From assembly GCA_947173495.1 (NCBI GenBank), contig CAMWFQ010000002.1:186001-250000 (forward strand): a DNA stretch of 64,000 bases, given 5' to 3'. The stretch's first letter is position 1. Each line of letters opens with the position of its first letter. Positions 8,529-18,127 of this stretch are shown one piece after another. Below the pieces are notes generated by a model. That model did no database searches. It saw only the letters and a list, made by a program, of their open reading frames with translations, and was not told where the DNA came from. This DNA comes from an uncultured Lachnospiraceae bacterium. GTDB lineage: Bacteria; Bacillota; Clostridia; Lachnospirales; Lachnospiraceae. The translations under genes were made by a program, and so were the position numbers.

Positions 8529-10100
8529 TTATTCCCAAATACCTGTACGGTAACAGACCGCCTCCGCAAGATGAGAACAGCGGATCTGTTCACTTTCCTC
8601 CAGGTCGGCAATGGTCCTGGCCACTTTAAGCAGCCTGTGACAGGTCCTTGCGCTTAAATTCATGGTACAGAACATTTTTTCAAGCATCCGGTTCTCCTCC
8701 TGTCCCAGCTTACAATACCTCTCCAGTTCCCGGCCTCCCAGATCTGAATTAAAGCGAAGAGAGGTCCCCTGGTAGCGCTCCTCCTGACGCCTGCGTGCAT
8801 TCATTACCTTCTTCCTCATACCGGCACTGTTCTCGCCTGTACCCTTTGATCTCAGCTGAGAAAATTCCACCCTGGGAGCTTCGATACACAAATCGATTCT
8901 CTCAAGAACCGGCCCTGAAAGATTACTCAGGTATCTGTGTCTCTCAAAAGGCGTACAGCGGCATCTGTTCAGATCAGGATAATACCCGCAGGGACAAGGA
9001 TTCATAGCTCCTACCAGCATAATATCCGCCGGATAGGTAAAGGAGGCATTGCAGCGTGCAAGCTGTATTTCTTTGTCCTCCAGAGGCTGACGCAACAAAT
9101 CCAGAGTCTGCCGTTTAAACTGGGGCATTTCATCCAGAAATAAAACGCCCCTGTGCGCCAGACTGATAACGCCCGGTTTGGGAATTTTTCCGCCACCGGC
9201 AAGTGCCTGAGGTGAAATCGTGTGGTGAGGACTTAAAAATGGGCGGTCTTTCATGAGGCTTTCTCCCTGTCTGAGACGGCCTGCAATGCTGTACAGAGAA
9301 GAAACCTCCAGGCTTTCCTCTCTGGAAAGGGGCGGTAAAATCGTAGGAAGCCGCCTTGCTATCATCGTTTTCCCGGATCCGGGAGGCCCGATAATCAGCA
9401 TGTGATGAAATCCCGCCGCCGCAATCAACGCCGCACGCTTCACGCTCTCCTGCCCTGCGATCTCCGCAAAATCAAGCCTTTCGGCGTTCTCCGGCAGAGG
9501 GGCTTTCTGCAGATGCGGTTCCCCCTCTTCGCCCTGCAGATGCGGAAACCGTTCTTCCCGCTCGCTTACAGGAAGCCTTAAATATTCTATCACCTGATTC
9601 AGATCCCTGACGCCCACTGTCTTCATACCAGCAGCGGCAGCTTCCCTGGCATTTTCTCCCGGCACAAGGCACCGCTTCACTCCTCTCCGGACGCTGCAGA
9701 CCGCCACGGGCAAAACGCCTCTGATCCCTTTAATCTCTCCATTCAGTCCCAGTTCTCCCAGCACCAGATGGTCTCTGGCGCAATCCGCCGGAAGTCTTCC
9801 CATTGCCGTCAATACGCCCACTGCAATCGGCAGATCAAAGCCGGTTCCCTCCTTTTGCAGATCCGCGGGGGAGAGATTCACGGAAATATGCATAGGCGGT
9901 ATAACGATCCCGATATTCTTCAGCGCAATCCGCACTCTCTCCGCCGACTCTTTCACTTCTCCCTTCGGGCTTCCAACCATGACGAAACACGGCAGGCCCG
10001 ATGAGAGATCCACCTCCACATGGACCAAATGGCTTTCAATGCCATATACAGTTCCTGACAAAATCCTGCTGAACAATCTTACCTCCTGCATTCGCAGCAT
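8529..10100 (-). CDS. YifB/ComM family Mg-chelatase-like AAA+ ATPase
   Basis: ComM-type hexameric helicases promote branch migration during recombination of transforming DNA. The 523-residue protein has the N-terminal ChlI-like domain (YGIESHLVHVEVDLSSGLPC, FVMVGSPKGEVKESAERVRI), a Walker A (IIGPPGSGKTMIARRLP), Walker B (GVLFLDEMPQFKR), and the C-terminal RTCHRLLKVARTIADLE motif. ATGs at 10100 and 10091 are both possible starts; no strong ribosome site precedes either. Placement before dprA supports a role in DNA uptake or repair. Confidence 0.93.
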   Translation of the reverse strand: MLRMQEVRLFSRILSGTVYGIESHLVHVEVDLSSGLPCFVMVGSPKGEVKESAERVRIALKNIGIVIPPMHISVNLSPADLQKEGTGFDLPIAVGVLTAMGRLPADCARDHLVLGELGLNGEIKGIRGVLPVAVCSVRRGVKRCLVPGENAREAAAAGMKTVGVRDLNQVIEYLRLPVSEREERFPHLQGEEGEPHLQKAPLPENAERLDFAEIAGQESVKRAALIAAAGFHHMLIIGPPGSGKTMIARRLPTILPPLSREESLEVSSLYSIAGRLRQGESLMKDRPFLSPHHTISPQALAGGGKIPKPGVISLAHRGVLFLDEMPQFKRQTLDLLRQPLEDKEIQLARCNASFTYPADIMLVGAMNPCPCGYYPDLNRCRCTPFERHRYLSNLSGPVLERIDLCIEAPRVEFSQLRSKGTGENSAGMRKKVMNARRRQEERYQGTSLRFNSDLGGRELERYCKLGQEENRMLEKMFCTMNLSARTCHRLLKVARTIADLEESEQIRCSHLAEAVCYRTGIWE

Positions 10101-10171
10101 GCGAACAGCACAAACGGAAACGACGAAAGCTGTTTCCTATCACTTTTGCAAAATGGGATTCTAATTTAGAA

Positions 10172-10206
10172 AGAAAAAAAGAAGACATATCTGATTCAGA
10201 TATGTC
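10172..10206 (-). terminator. Rho-independent terminator downstream of sigK
   Basis: On the minus strand a perfect 11-bp inverted repeat with a one-base centre (10184-10206, GACATATCTGA arms) is followed by a T-rich run (10172-10183). It separates sigK from the ComM gene. Confidence 0.75.
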
Positions 10207-10276
10207 CACTGTAACGAATAGGCAGAAAAAAAGCAATTAACTTTTTATAAAGTTTTTAAAAGGAATTTATGTAAAC

Positions 10277-10981
10277 TCAACCTGCTCCTTCCATCCCCTG
10301 TCTCAGCTTTCCCAGCGCCTTCTTCTCAATTCTTGACACATAGCTTCTTGAAATATGAAGCTTTTCTCCAATCTCCCTCTGGGTGACTTCTTTTCCGGTT
10401 ACCAGACCATAACGCAGAAAGATGATCTCCCTCTCCCGTTCAGTCAGTACCTGATCGATCAGTGAAATCAGCTTTTTGATATTCTCGCACAGCTCCATCT
10501 GTTCCGTAATATCCTCCTGCTCATGCTCAATGATATCCAGAAGGTTAATCTCATTTCCCTCCTTGTCTGTCCCGATGGGCTCATACAGCGATACCTCTTT
10601 CGAGCTTTTCTTTTTGGAACGTAGCAGCATCAGCAGCTCATTGTCAATGCATCTGGAGGCGTACGTACTGAGCTTCCCCTTTCCCGCATCAAAAGATGAG
10701 ATGGCCTTAATCAGCCCAATGGTTCCGATAGAGATCAAATCCTCCAGGTCCTCATCCACATTCTGGTATTTCTTGGCAATATGCGCCACCAGACGCAAAT
10801 TTCTCTCAATCAGAATCTCCCGCGCTTTCGCCGCCTCCCTGCTGCTTCCCTTTTGCAGTACCTGTATATAATGGGCTTCCTCCGTTGCTGATAAAGGTTT
10901 TTGAAAGGTTTTCAAAAAACGGCCCCCAAAGTCATTTTTTAATATTCTATGACCTGAAAAGTCCCCGCGTGCCTTTCCCAA
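10277..10981 (-). CDS. sigK: RNA polymerase sporulation sigma factor SigK
   Basis: SigK is the late mother-cell sigma factor. Region 2 reads ILIERNLRLVAHIAKKYQ and EDLISIGTIGLIKAI; the SigK-typical VSLYEPIGTDKEGNEINLL follows; region 4 ends TQREIGEKLHISRSYVSRIE. The gene is continuous, with no skin element. The listed start is a TTG 5 nt after the hemW stop; a TTG at 10915 preceded by GGGGG would give MKTFQKPLS, closer to mature SigK. Neither form has the hydrophobic pro-sequence removed by SpoIVFB in Bacillus. No in-frame ATG exists near the N-terminus. Confidence 0.9.
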   Translation of the reverse strand: MGKARGDFSGHRILKNDFGGRFLKTFQKPLSATEEAHYIQVLQKGSSREAAKAREILIERNLRLVAHIAKKYQNVDEDLEDLISIGTIGLIKAISSFDAGKGKLSTYASRCIDNELLMLLRSKKKSSKEVSLYEPIGTDKEGNEINLLDIIEHEQEDITEQMELCENIKKLISLIDQVLTEREREIIFLRYGLVTGKEVTQREIGEKLHISRSYVSRIEKKALGKLRQGMEGAG

Positions 10982-10986
10982 AAATA

Positions 10987-12156
10987 TTATCCCAAAAGGA
11001 ACTGAGCCATCACCACATTGCTCACATCAATTCCATACCCTGTAAGCGCGATCCGCTCCTTTCCGCTATCCTTTTCCCTATAAGATCTTAAAAGTCCCTG
11101 CCGGCAAAAACGTTCCACGATCCCCGGATACACCTGCTCCAATGTTTGTCCAAAGAGTCGGAAAAATTCTTCCCCGCTTACCCCTTCTGTCATTCGAAGA
11201 CCAAGGAACATAAATTCTTCCATCTGCTCTTTTTTTGATAACATATGTTTTTCTTCTTTTATCACCCCCTCTGTCATACTTATATAGCAATCAATATCAC
11301 GCGTATTGCAAAATCTCTCATTCTTCACCAGAGAAGCCGCTCCGATGCCGAAACCTGCATAATTTCCTCTTTTCCAATATGCAATATTGTGTCTGCATTC
11401 ATAACCGGGAAGAGCGTAGTTGGAGATCTCGTACTGCCGGTAGCCATATTTCTTCAATATATCATTTGTTATTTTATACATTTCCCGCTCACAGTCTTCA
11501 TCCGGAAGCACTGGCGGGTTTTCATAAAAGGCAGTCCCCTCTTCAATGATCAGACTGTACGCGGAAACATGCGTTGGCGCCGGGTCAAGGTGCGTCACTT
11601 CTTCCAGTGTCTTTCTCCAGGTCACAAGGTCCTGTCCCGGTATTGCCGACATCAGATCCACATTGATGTTTTCAAATCCTTCCCGGACAGCCTCCCGATA
11701 GGTATGATAAAAGTCCGCTCTGCTGTGGATCCGCCCAAGGGCCTTCAATTCTTCGTCCGCCATTGACTGCAGTCCGATACTGAGACGGTTGATCCCGGCT
11801 TTTCTCCAGCAGGACAGCTTCTCTGCTGTGACGGTTCCCGGATTTGCTTCCATAGAAATTTCACACGCTTCCTCTATCCTGTAATGCGCATACACCGCTT
11901 CCAGTATCTTTTTCATCTGCGCGCCCTGCAAAAGCGAAGGCGTCCCTCCCCCAATATAGATACTGCTCACCGTGAACTCCCTGTACCGGAAGCTTTCCTT
12001 TGCAATCTCCCGGCAGAGCGCGCTGACATAAGCTTCTTTCTTTCTCTCCCCGACAGACATGGAAAGGAAATCGCAGTACAGACATTTCCGCACACAAAAA
12101 GGAATATGGATATAAATTCCCAGCTTTTTTTCCACCGCTCCGTCTTTATTTATCAT
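10987..12156 (-). CDS. hemW: Radical SAM protein HemW (coproporphyrinogen oxidase-like heme chaperone)
   Basis: The 389-residue protein opens with [19 protein letters not shown], containing the CxxxCxxC iron-sulfur motif of radical SAM enzymes. Further family motifs are [28 protein letters not shown] and [11 protein letters not shown], plus a C-terminal HemN-type domain. HemW proteins bind heme and are distinct from true HemN oxidases; this one has the single CxxxCxxC lacking the extra cysteine of HemN. The start overlaps the lepA stop by 11 nt, the usual lepA-hemW order. Confidence 0.93.
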   Translation of the reverse strand: MINKDGAVEKKLGIYIHIPFCVRKCLYCDFLSMSVGERKKEAYVSALCREIAKESFRYREFTVSSIYIGGGTPSLLQGAQMKKILEAVYAHYRIEEACEISMEANPGTVTAEKLSCWRKAGINRLSIGLQSMADEELKALGRIHSRADFYHTYREAVREGFENINVDLMSAIPGQDLVTWRKTLEEVTHLDPAPTHVSAYSLIIEEGTAFYENPPVLPDEDCEREMYKITNDILKKYGYRQYEISNYALPGYECRHNIAYWKRGNYAGFGIGAASLVKNERFCNTRDIDCYISMTEGVIKEEKHMLSKKEQMEEFMFLGLRMTEGVSGEEFFRLFGQTLEQVYPGIVERFCRQGLLRSYREKDSGKERIALTGYGIDVSNVVMAQFLLG

Positions 12157-13960
12157 CCAGCTTCAGTACCGACATAAAGGCCTTCTGAGGGATTTCCACA
12201 CTCCCGATCTGCCTCATTCGTTTTTTTCCTTCCTTCTGCTTTTCCAGCAGCTTCTTTTTCCGGGTAATATCTCCGCCATAACATTTAGCCAGCACATCCT
12301 TGCGCATTGCCTTGACCGTCTCTCTGGCAATAATTTTTCCGCCAATTGCCGCCTGAATGGGGATTTCAAACAGATGCCTGGGTATCTCGTCCTTTAATTT
12401 TTCGCACATCTTCCGGCCTCTTTCATAAGCGCTGTCTTTATGCACAATAAAGGACAGCGCATCCACTTCCTCCCTGTTGATCAGAATATCCAGTTTCACC
12501 AGCTCTGATAACTCGTACCCCTTCATCTCATAGTCAAAAGAAGCATAGCCTCTGGAACGGGACTTCAGAGCGTCAAAAAAGTCATATATGATCTCGTTCA
12601 GCGGAAGTTCATATTTAAGCAGCGCCCTGGATGCTTCCATATATTCCATCCCCAGATACCTTCCCCGTCTCTCCTGACACAGCTCCATAATGGGGCCGAT
12701 AAATTCAGTGGTCACCATAATCTCCGCCGAGACCACCGGTTCCTCCATGTATTCGATCTGGGAGGGATCCGGAAGGTTCGAAGGGTTGGTCAGCTCTATC
12801 ACCTGTCCATCTGTCTGATGTACCTTGTAGATAACGCCCGGCGCTGTGGTTACAAGATCCAGATTATATTCTCTCTCCAGCCTCTCCTGTATAATCTCCA
12901 GATGCAGCAGTCCCAAAAATCCGCACCTGAAGCCGAACCCCAGGGCAACGGAAGTCTCCGGTTCATAACGCAGGGAGGCATCATTCAGCTGCAACTTTTC
13001 CAGTGCATCGCGCAGATCCGGATATTTCGCGCCGTCCGCCGGATACACTCCGCAGTAAACCATGGAATTCACCTTCTTGTATCCGGGAAGCGGCTCCGCG
13101 CAGGGATTGGATGCATCGGTAATGGTATCGCCCACTGCCGTATCTTTCACATTCTTGATAGATGCCGTGAGGTAACCCACCATTCCGGCCGAAAGCTCCT
13201 CACAGGGAATAAACTGTCCGGCTCCAAAATATCCTGCCTCCACTACCTCCGCAACAGCACCGGTAGCCATCATACGGATACTTGTCCCCCTGGATACCCT
13301 GCCCTCCATAATACGGCAGAAAACGATCACTCCCTTATAGGAATCATAAAGAGAATCAAAAATGAGCGCCTGAAGCGGATTGTCCGCGCTTCCTCCGGGG
13401 GCGGGAATCTTTTCCACAATAGCCTCCAGTACCTCCTCGATTCCCACTCCGTTCTTGGCAGAAATCAAAGGGGCATCCTGCGCTTCGATCCCAATCACGT
13501 CTTCGATCTCATTCTTCACCCTCTCCGGCTCCGCGCTGGGCAGATCAATCTTGTTAATCACCGGAAAGACCTCCAGATTATGATCCAGCGCCAGATAAAC
13601 GTTGGCCAGGGTCTGGGCTTCGATTCCCTGGGCGGCGTCCACCACCAACACGGCGCCATCACAGGCGGCAAGGCTTCTGCTGACCTCATAATTGAAATCC
13701 ACATGCCCCGGCGTGTCGATCAGGTTGAAAATATATTCTTCTCCATCTTTAGCCTTATAAACGGTGCGGACGGCCTGCGCCTTGATGGTGATGCCCCGCT
13801 CCCGCTCCAGCTCCATATTGTCAAGGATCTGGTCCTGCATCTCCCGGCTGGTCAGAAGACCTGTTTTCTCTATGATTCTGTCTGCCAAAGTGGACTTGCC
13901 ATGATCAATATGAGCCACTATGCAGAAATTTCTGATTTTACTTTGCTCCGTCTGTGCCAT
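12146..13960 (-). CDS. lepA: Translation elongation factor 4 (LepA)
   Basis: GTPase that back-translocates stalled ribosomes. G-domain motifs are [16 protein letters not shown] (G1), the switch region [20 protein letters not shown] (G3) and NKIDLPSA (G4). Domains II-V and the LepA-specific C-terminus ([38 protein letters not shown]) follow. The ATG at 13960 has AGGAGG five bases upstream and gives 604 residues, the family length; an in-frame ATG at 14017 would add 19 unconserved residues. Confidence 0.98.
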   Translation of the reverse strand: MAQTEQSKIRNFCIVAHIDHGKSTLADRIIEKTGLLTSREMQDQILDNMELERERGITIKAQAVRTVYKAKDGEEYIFNLIDTPGHVDFNYEVSRSLAACDGAVLVVDAAQGIEAQTLANVYLALDHNLEVFPVINKIDLPSAEPERVKNEIEDVIGIEAQDAPLISAKNGVGIEEVLEAIVEKIPAPGGSADNPLQALIFDSLYDSYKGVIVFCRIMEGRVSRGTSIRMMATGAVAEVVEAGYFGAGQFIPCEELSAGMVGYLTASIKNVKDTAVGDTITDASNPCAEPLPGYKKVNSMVYCGVYPADGAKYPDLRDALEKLQLNDASLRYEPETSVALGFGFRCGFLGLLHLEIIQERLEREYNLDLVTTAPGVIYKVHQTDGQVIELTNPSNLPDPSQIEYMEEPVVSAEIMVTTEFIGPIMELCQERRGRYLGMEYMEASRALLKYELPLNEIIYDFFDALKSRSRGYASFDYEMKGYELSELVKLDILINREEVDALSFIVHKDSAYERGRKMCEKLKDEIPRHLFEIPIQAAIGGKIIARETVKAMRKDVLAKCYGGDITRKKKLLEKQKEGKKRMRQIGSVEIPQKAFMSVLKLDDK

Positions 13961-14044
13961 ACGTACCTCCTGTTCCTTATTCTTTCGTATTTTAGCATAA
14001 TATGATTCATGCGTCAAAAGCTGAATCGTTATATCTGTTTATAT

Positions 14045-15430
14045 CTATTTCAGTACAATGGAGAGAATATGCGCCAGGGGATCACACGCGTTCATAATCT
14101 CCTCCACCGTATTGTTCTGGGCTCCCAGCTCAATCAGAAGGCTCCTGGGCCTCAGATGCATATTATACCGGTATGCCTTCAGATAAATCTTCCTTGCAAG
14201 CCCCGGATAATACTCGTTGGCAGCTACCTGCACCTGAAAGGAAAAGGCCAGGTTATCCTGTATGTAGGGATTTTCAAGATACGTGATCTCACCGCTCCGG
14301 CGGCCGTAGCTGAGTCCGTTGAAAAACATGAATCTTGCGGTGGGCCGCCCCTGCAGATCCATCACCAGTTTTCGGTCTCCATCTACCGCATCCCTGTGAA
14401 GATCGATCACTACCTCAATGGTAGGATTTTCATCCAGGATCTTCTCAATCGCCGGCAGCGACTCATTATATGCCTCGTCTCTTACATGATCATAGCACTC
14501 TGTGTGATGCATGACCTGGAATCCATATTTTTCCCTCAGAAGCTCTGCCAGCCGCTCTCCCGCCCCCACAATCGTAGTGCTGGGATCTCCCGGTACGGAA
14601 TCCAGAAAGCTTTCGCTGGCATGTGTATGATAAATCAGAATCTGAGGCCCCTGCGCCTGCTCATCTACTGACAGATCCGTATACAAAAGTTCCTCCAGAT
14701 CAGTGTATTCCTGCCTTAATACTGTGGAATTATCCACCGCGTAAAAGTTTGACAAAAGCGCCTCGTAATCCCAGTTTTCTGACCAGTCATAGGTATACGC
14801 CGGATATTCTGCTTCCTGAAATTCTCCCGGGGACAGGTCTTTTTCCGACTCCTGTTCTTCCCCGGTATTATGTACATGATTTTCCTTTTCCATCTCCTCC
14901 AGAAGGTCGCTGTCGATATGAAGCGCATCTTTCCCGTAATCCAGATGATCCTCATCAATATCCTTAAAGTCCTCGTCCGCCCCCTCCTGCAGCCTGATCC
15001 GCTCTGCCATCCGTTCATCTTCCAGTTCCTTGTCCGGCTCGCTGTGAAACATCATATATTGATACAGCATAAACTGTCCTGTCAGAAGCCTCTCCACTCC
15101 TCCTCCTTCATCCCCCTGCCCTTTCTGGTCTTCCAGATACCGGGGAATCTGAAAATACTGCTGCTCCATACAGTGGTTGACCAGACTTCCTACCCGGCCG
15201 CGCCATCCGGAGGCATCCTCCTCTTCACCGCTCCTGCTTTTTAAAAAACTCCATAATCCGGATATCATTGCAAAAAACACCAATCCAAGCAGGCTCCACT
15301 TTTTTATGTTTCTTTTCCATTTTTTCCCTGACACGGCAAGCCTCCCACCTGAGTGTGCCCCAAACCGGAAAATGGTAGTGGAAGACACCCTCCAGGAAAT
15401 TATATGCTTATCCGCAGGTGAAATATCCAT
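14045..15430 (-). CDS. spoIIP: Stage II sporulation protein P
   Basis: SpoIIP is the amidase/endopeptidase of the SpoIIDMP engulfment machine. One membrane segment lies near residue 50 (WSLLGLVFFAMISGLWSFL), then a long acidic linker, then the SpoIIP domain with ILIYHTHASESFLDSVPGD (metal-binding histidine), VVIDLHRDAV and PRSLLIELGAQNNTVEEIMN. The ATG at 15430 is used; an in-frame TTG at 15448 overlaps the gpr stop and has no better ribosome site. It is cotranscribed with gpr, as in many spore formers. Confidence 0.95.
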   Translation of the reverse strand: MDISPADKHIISWRVSSTTIFRFGAHSGGRLAVSGKKWKRNIKKWSLLGLVFFAMISGLWSFLKSRSGEEEDASGWRGRVGSLVNHCMEQQYFQIPRYLEDQKGQGDEGGGVERLLTGQFMLYQYMMFHSEPDKELEDERMAERIRLQEGADEDFKDIDEDHLDYGKDALHIDSDLLEEMEKENHVHNTGEEQESEKDLSPGEFQEAEYPAYTYDWSENWDYEALLSNFYAVDNSTVLRQEYTDLEELLYTDLSVDEQAQGPQILIYHTHASESFLDSVPGDPSTTIVGAGERLAELLREKYGFQVMHHTECYDHVRDEAYNESLPAIEKILDENPTIEVVIDLHRDAVDGDRKLVMDLQGRPTARFMFFNGLSYGRRSGEITYLENPYIQDNLAFSFQVQVAANEYYPGLARKIYLKAYRYNMHLRPRSLLIELGAQNNTVEEIMNACDPLAHILSIVLK

Positions 15431-15440
15431 CTGTGATTTC

Positions 15441-16346
15441 TCACTCAAAAATACTGTTCAGCGCATTGCAGATGATATGGCTGATCTGCTTGATCTCATA
15501 GTCCACATCTTTTCCTGTTACATACATATTATAGAGTTCTCCCTGTCCTGCAAACAGATCATCCTGAATTTCCAGAGGCTCTTCTCCCGCCAGGCGCATC
15601 ATTTTTTCAAAGGCATCGCTCACAATGGTAGCCGCATCTACCACGGTGGGTACACCGATGGCGATCACCGGAATTCCCAGGGCATCCTGCGTAATCGCAT
15701 TTCTGTGATTTCCCACTCCTGAACCGGGATGAATTCCCGTGTTCGTGATCTGGATCGTCCGGTTCAGTCTCCTGGTGGAACGCGCCGCCAGCGCATCTAT
15801 CACGATCACCACATCTGGCCTGGTTTTCTCCACCACTCCCTGGATGATCTCCCGGGTCTCCATGCCGGTCTTCGCCATAACGCCGGGTACCAGGGCGCTG
15901 ACCATATGAATCCTCTTCCTGTCATAAGCAGCCTTCCCGAATTCCTTCATCATATGTCTGGTGATCACCAGATTATCCACCACATTGGGTCCTAAGGCGT
16001 CCGCCGTCACATCCCGGTTGCCCAGTCCCACCACCAGCACCGACAGTTCTTTCTCCAGTCCCGGGATCACCCTTTTCAGCTGCACGGCCAGCTCAGCGGA
16101 TATCTCCTCATGATATTCCTCATCGGGCAGGATCATGGCCGGTGCTTCCAGTGTAATATAAGTTCCTATCGGTTTTCCCATGGCTCTGGCTCCGTTCATG
16201 GTTTCAATAACGACCCGGGTGATCCGTATTTCACTTTCTTCCCTGTATTCTTCCTCCACAGAAACGCCCCGGCATTCCCTGGCGCTTTCCTCCATGTTTT
16301 CCCGCACTTCCAGGGCCAGATCCGTTCTCACTCTAAAACTGCTCAT
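15441..16346 (-). CDS. gpr: Germination protease Gpr
   Basis: Gpr degrades small acid-soluble spore proteins at germination. The 301-residue product starts MSSFRVRTDLALEVRE, close to the processing region of the Bacillus zymogen, and has the A25 core: VLVVGLGNRDVTADALGPNV, HMVSALVPGVMAKTGMET, VVIVIDALAARSTRRLNRTI, QITNTGIHPGSGVGNHR. The ATG at 16346 is preceded by AAGGAGG; a longer in-frame start at 16424 would add 26 residues without conservation. Confidence 0.96.
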   Translation of the reverse strand: MSSFRVRTDLALEVRENMEESARECRGVSVEEEYREESEIRITRVVIETMNGARAMGKPIGTYITLEAPAMILPDEEYHEEISAELAVQLKRVIPGLEKELSVLVVGLGNRDVTADALGPNVVDNLVITRHMMKEFGKAAYDRKRIHMVSALVPGVMAKTGMETREIIQGVVEKTRPDVVIVIDALAARSTRRLNRTIQITNTGIHPGSGVGNHRNAITQDALGIPVIAIGVPTVVDAATIVSDAFEKMMRLAGEEPLEIQDDLFAGQGELYNMYVTGKDVDYEIKQISHIICNALNSIFE

Positions 16347-16431
16347 AATTTTCCTCCTTCCTCCATACGGCAGCTGAATCGTTTGTTGCTCTGCTACTCT
16401 AATTATTTTCCAATTAATCTTCAATTATGTA

Positions 16432-16460
16432 TTGACATACACCCTTTTTGCGGATAAAAT
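16432..16460 (+). promoter_or_regulatory. Strong sigma-A promoter of rpsT
   Basis: TTGACA (16432-16437) and TAAAAT (16455-16460) with a 17-bp spacer. The consensus -35 and ideal spacing fit a highly expressed ribosomal protein gene. Confidence 0.85.
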
Positions 16461-16476
16461 AATATGCGTGTGTTTA

Positions 16477-16507
16477 CATTAAGACGTTCGTGTCTCCGGC
16501 TTTAATG
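16477..16507 (+). promoter_or_regulatory. Potential stem-loop in the rpsT leader
   Basis: CATTAA (16477-16482) can pair with TTAATG (16502-16507), enclosing a small GAC/GTC hairpin. It lies in the roughly 85-nt leader between promoter and start. S20 genes can be autoregulated, but no known leader motif was recognised here. Confidence 0.35.
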
Positions 16508-16550
16508 AAACATCTCATGCAACTGATGATTTTAAGAGGAGGTGTACATC

Positions 16551-16814
16551 GTGGCTAACATTAAATCTGCAAAGAAAAGAATTTTAGTGAACAGAACCAA
16601 AGCTGAAAGAAATAAAGCTATCAAGTCTGGTGTCAAAACAGCTATTAAGAAGGTGCATGCTGCTATCGAGGCAAACGATAAGGAAGCTGCCGCCAAGGCT
16701 TTAATTGCTGCTACATCCACAATTGACAAAGCTGCCAGCAAAGGTGTTTATCACAAAAACACTGTTTCCAGAAAAGTGTCACGTTTAGCGCAGGCTGTAA
16801 ACAAGATGGCTTAA
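16551..16814 (+). CDS. rpsT: 30S ribosomal protein S20
   Basis: S20 binds 16S rRNA early in 30S assembly. The 87-residue basic protein starts with a GTG codon followed by ANIKSAKKRILVNRTK, and ends VYHKNTVSRKVSRLAQAVNK plus MA, all family-typical. AGGAGG lies about eight bases upstream of the GTG. A second in-frame GTG at 16542 overlaps the ribosome site and is not the start. A strong promoter precedes it and a strong terminator follows. Confidence 0.97.
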   Translation: MANIKSAKKRILVNRTKAERNKAIKSGVKTAIKKVHAAIEANDKEAAAKALIAATSTIDKAASKGVYHKNTVSRKVSRLAQAVNKMA

Positions 16815-16843
16815 TTTTGTTATGATAGAGAATAGATATATTT

Positions 16844-16878
16844 AAACCGGTCCAGAGTGAATGTGGACCGGTTTTTTT
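16844..16878 (+). terminator. Rho-independent terminator of rpsT
   Basis: An 11-bp perfect stem (AAACCGGTCCA at 16844-16854 with its complement at 16864-16874) followed by a T run. Confidence 0.92.
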
Positions 16879-17021
16879 GTGTGCTCTGTGAATATTGGGT
16901 CGTACGACCAGAGGAAATGGCAGTATTGTGATATACAACGGCATAAAAGTGATATTTTCTCCACGCAGGCCGCCTTATAATATCCTTTGTAAATATTTCA
17001 TCATGACGGGGCGGGATATCT

Positions 17022-17084
17022 TGTCTGCCTGCCCCGCCCCTTAAAAGGAGTCATGCGCAGAAAGCAGCGCAGAAATGAGGAAAA
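17022..17084 (+). repeat. Leader repeat A, copy 1 (upstream of HD-domain gene)
   Basis: The 3' half (17051-17084) matches the other copies at 20721, 39450 and 34561: the GCGCAGAAATGAGGAAAAA end lies directly at the start codon of the next gene and supplies its ribosome site. The 5' half keeps TGTCTGC and CTGCC but the middle has diverged and contains one arm of a GGGGCGGG/CCCGCCCC hairpin. Confidence 0.7.
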
Positions 17085-17684
17085 ATGGAGTTAAACAGAC
17101 AGACCGCGGAGCTGGCGCTGAAAGAAGCCTCAGAATCTAATCCGGGCGCATGGACAGACCATACCCGGTATGTAGCCAGGGCATGTAAAAATATTGCTCT
17201 GCACTGTAAAACGTTATCTGCCGATCAGGCTTATGTGTATGGGTTGTTACACGATATTGGACGTTATGCCGGAGTGAGTTCAGAAAAACATCTGATAGAC
17301 GGTTATCGTTACTGTATGAAACGCGGATGGGAAAAAGCGGCACAGATCTGTATCTCTCATGCGTTTATGATACAGGATATTGACACTTCCATCGGTAAAT
17401 TTGATGTAAGTGAGGATGATTACCTGTTTATGAAAGAGTTTGTCGCAAATGCCGTCTATGATGATTATGACCGCCTGGTACAGCTATGTGACGCTCTGGC
17501 CATGCCAACAGGTTTCTGCCTTCTGGAAAAAAGATTTGTAGACGTGACAATACGGTATGGCTTTCATCCGGCGACAATATCCAGGTGGAAAAAAGTGATA
17601 GAGATTAAAGAGATGTTTGAAACGCAGACCGGCTGTTCTGTCTATACCTTACTTCCGGGCGTCGTGGAAAACAGTTTTCGCTGA
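17085..17684 (+). CDS. HD-domain phosphohydrolase-like protein
   Basis: A 199-residue single-domain protein. HD-superfamily motifs are visible: H in WTDHTRYVARACKNIALH, the HD pair in YVYGLLHDIGRYAG, H in CISHAFM, and an aspartate in LVQLCDALAMPTG. These would bind metals for phosphate-ester hydrolysis; substrate unknown (nucleotides are common for this fold). It is alone on the plus strand between rpsT and the T-box metG. Its ribosome site comes from leader repeat A. A TATAAT-like -10 lies about 110 nt upstream without a clear -35. Confidence 0.8.
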   Translation: MELNRQTAELALKEASESNPGAWTDHTRYVARACKNIALHCKTLSADQAYVYGLLHDIGRYAGVSSEKHLIDGYRYCMKRGWEKAAQICISHAFMIQDIDTSIGKFDVSEDDYLFMKEFVANAVYDDYDRLVQLCDALAMPTGFCLLEKRFVDVTIRYGFHPATISRWKKVIEIKEMFETQTGCSVYTLLPGVVENSFR

Positions 17685-17705
17685 AATATAACGAGCTCAA
17701 ACCTG

Positions 17706-17734
17706 TTGACAGGCAGCCGGACTCGTTGTAAAAT
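17706..17734 (+). promoter_or_regulatory. Sigma-A promoter of the metG T-box transcript
   Basis: TTGACA (17706-17711) and TAAAAT (17729-17734), 17-bp spacer, immediately upstream of the T-box leader. Confidence 0.85.
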
Positions 17735-17740
17735 TTATAA

Positions 17741-18035
17741 AAATATCAGGAAAAGCTATGAAGAGAAGAGTATGCAGTCAGATATGTTACAGAGAGCCTG
17801 ATCCGGTGAAAGCAGGCACAGAAGGGGCTGCAGAAAATGGTCTCGGAGCTGCGTACCGAAGCTGACTTGCCAAGGCTACGACGGGTGCACCCGTTACAGT
17901 GATAGACTATCGGTGAATCATTTCTCACCTGTAGTTGATAAGGCTTATATCGTGAGGTATAGGTGAATTTAGGGTGGTAACACGAAGCAGCTGCTCTCGT
18001 CCCTGGAAATTTTTTCAGAGAGGAGGGCTTTTTTA
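17741..18035 (+). ncRNA. T-box riboswitch leader (methionine tRNA) with terminator
   Basis: The leader carries the T-box core AGGGTGGTAACACG at 17971-17984; the bulge TGGT (17975-17978) would pair with a tRNA ending ACCA, as expected for tRNA-Met. An ATG triplet at 17837-17839 in GAAAATGGTCTC is the best specifier candidate. A terminator stem (about 17993-18028) with a T run follows the antiterminator. Uncharged tRNA-Met should stabilise the antiterminator and turn on the downstream methionyl-tRNA synthetase. Confidence 0.93.
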
Positions 18036-18127
18036 TTGCAGAAAATTTACCGGACATGACAGTGAACGATCAGATCATCTGTCATTTACAAAAGTTATCA
18101 CTATAAAATTGGGAAATGAGGTGTAAT

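Noticed and set aside
8500..8538. TTG start extending dprA by 13 residues
   Set aside because: The extension is very basic and unconserved, and the ATG at 8499 has a better ribosome site.
10277..10981. Possible skin-type interruption of sigK
   Set aside because: Regions 2 to 4 are continuous in one frame; no recombinase gene is nearby.
12818..14005. 395-codon open frame opposite lepA
   Set aside because: It is antisense to a strongly conserved gene, has no ribosome site and no recognisable motif; long antisense frames are expected opposite such genes.
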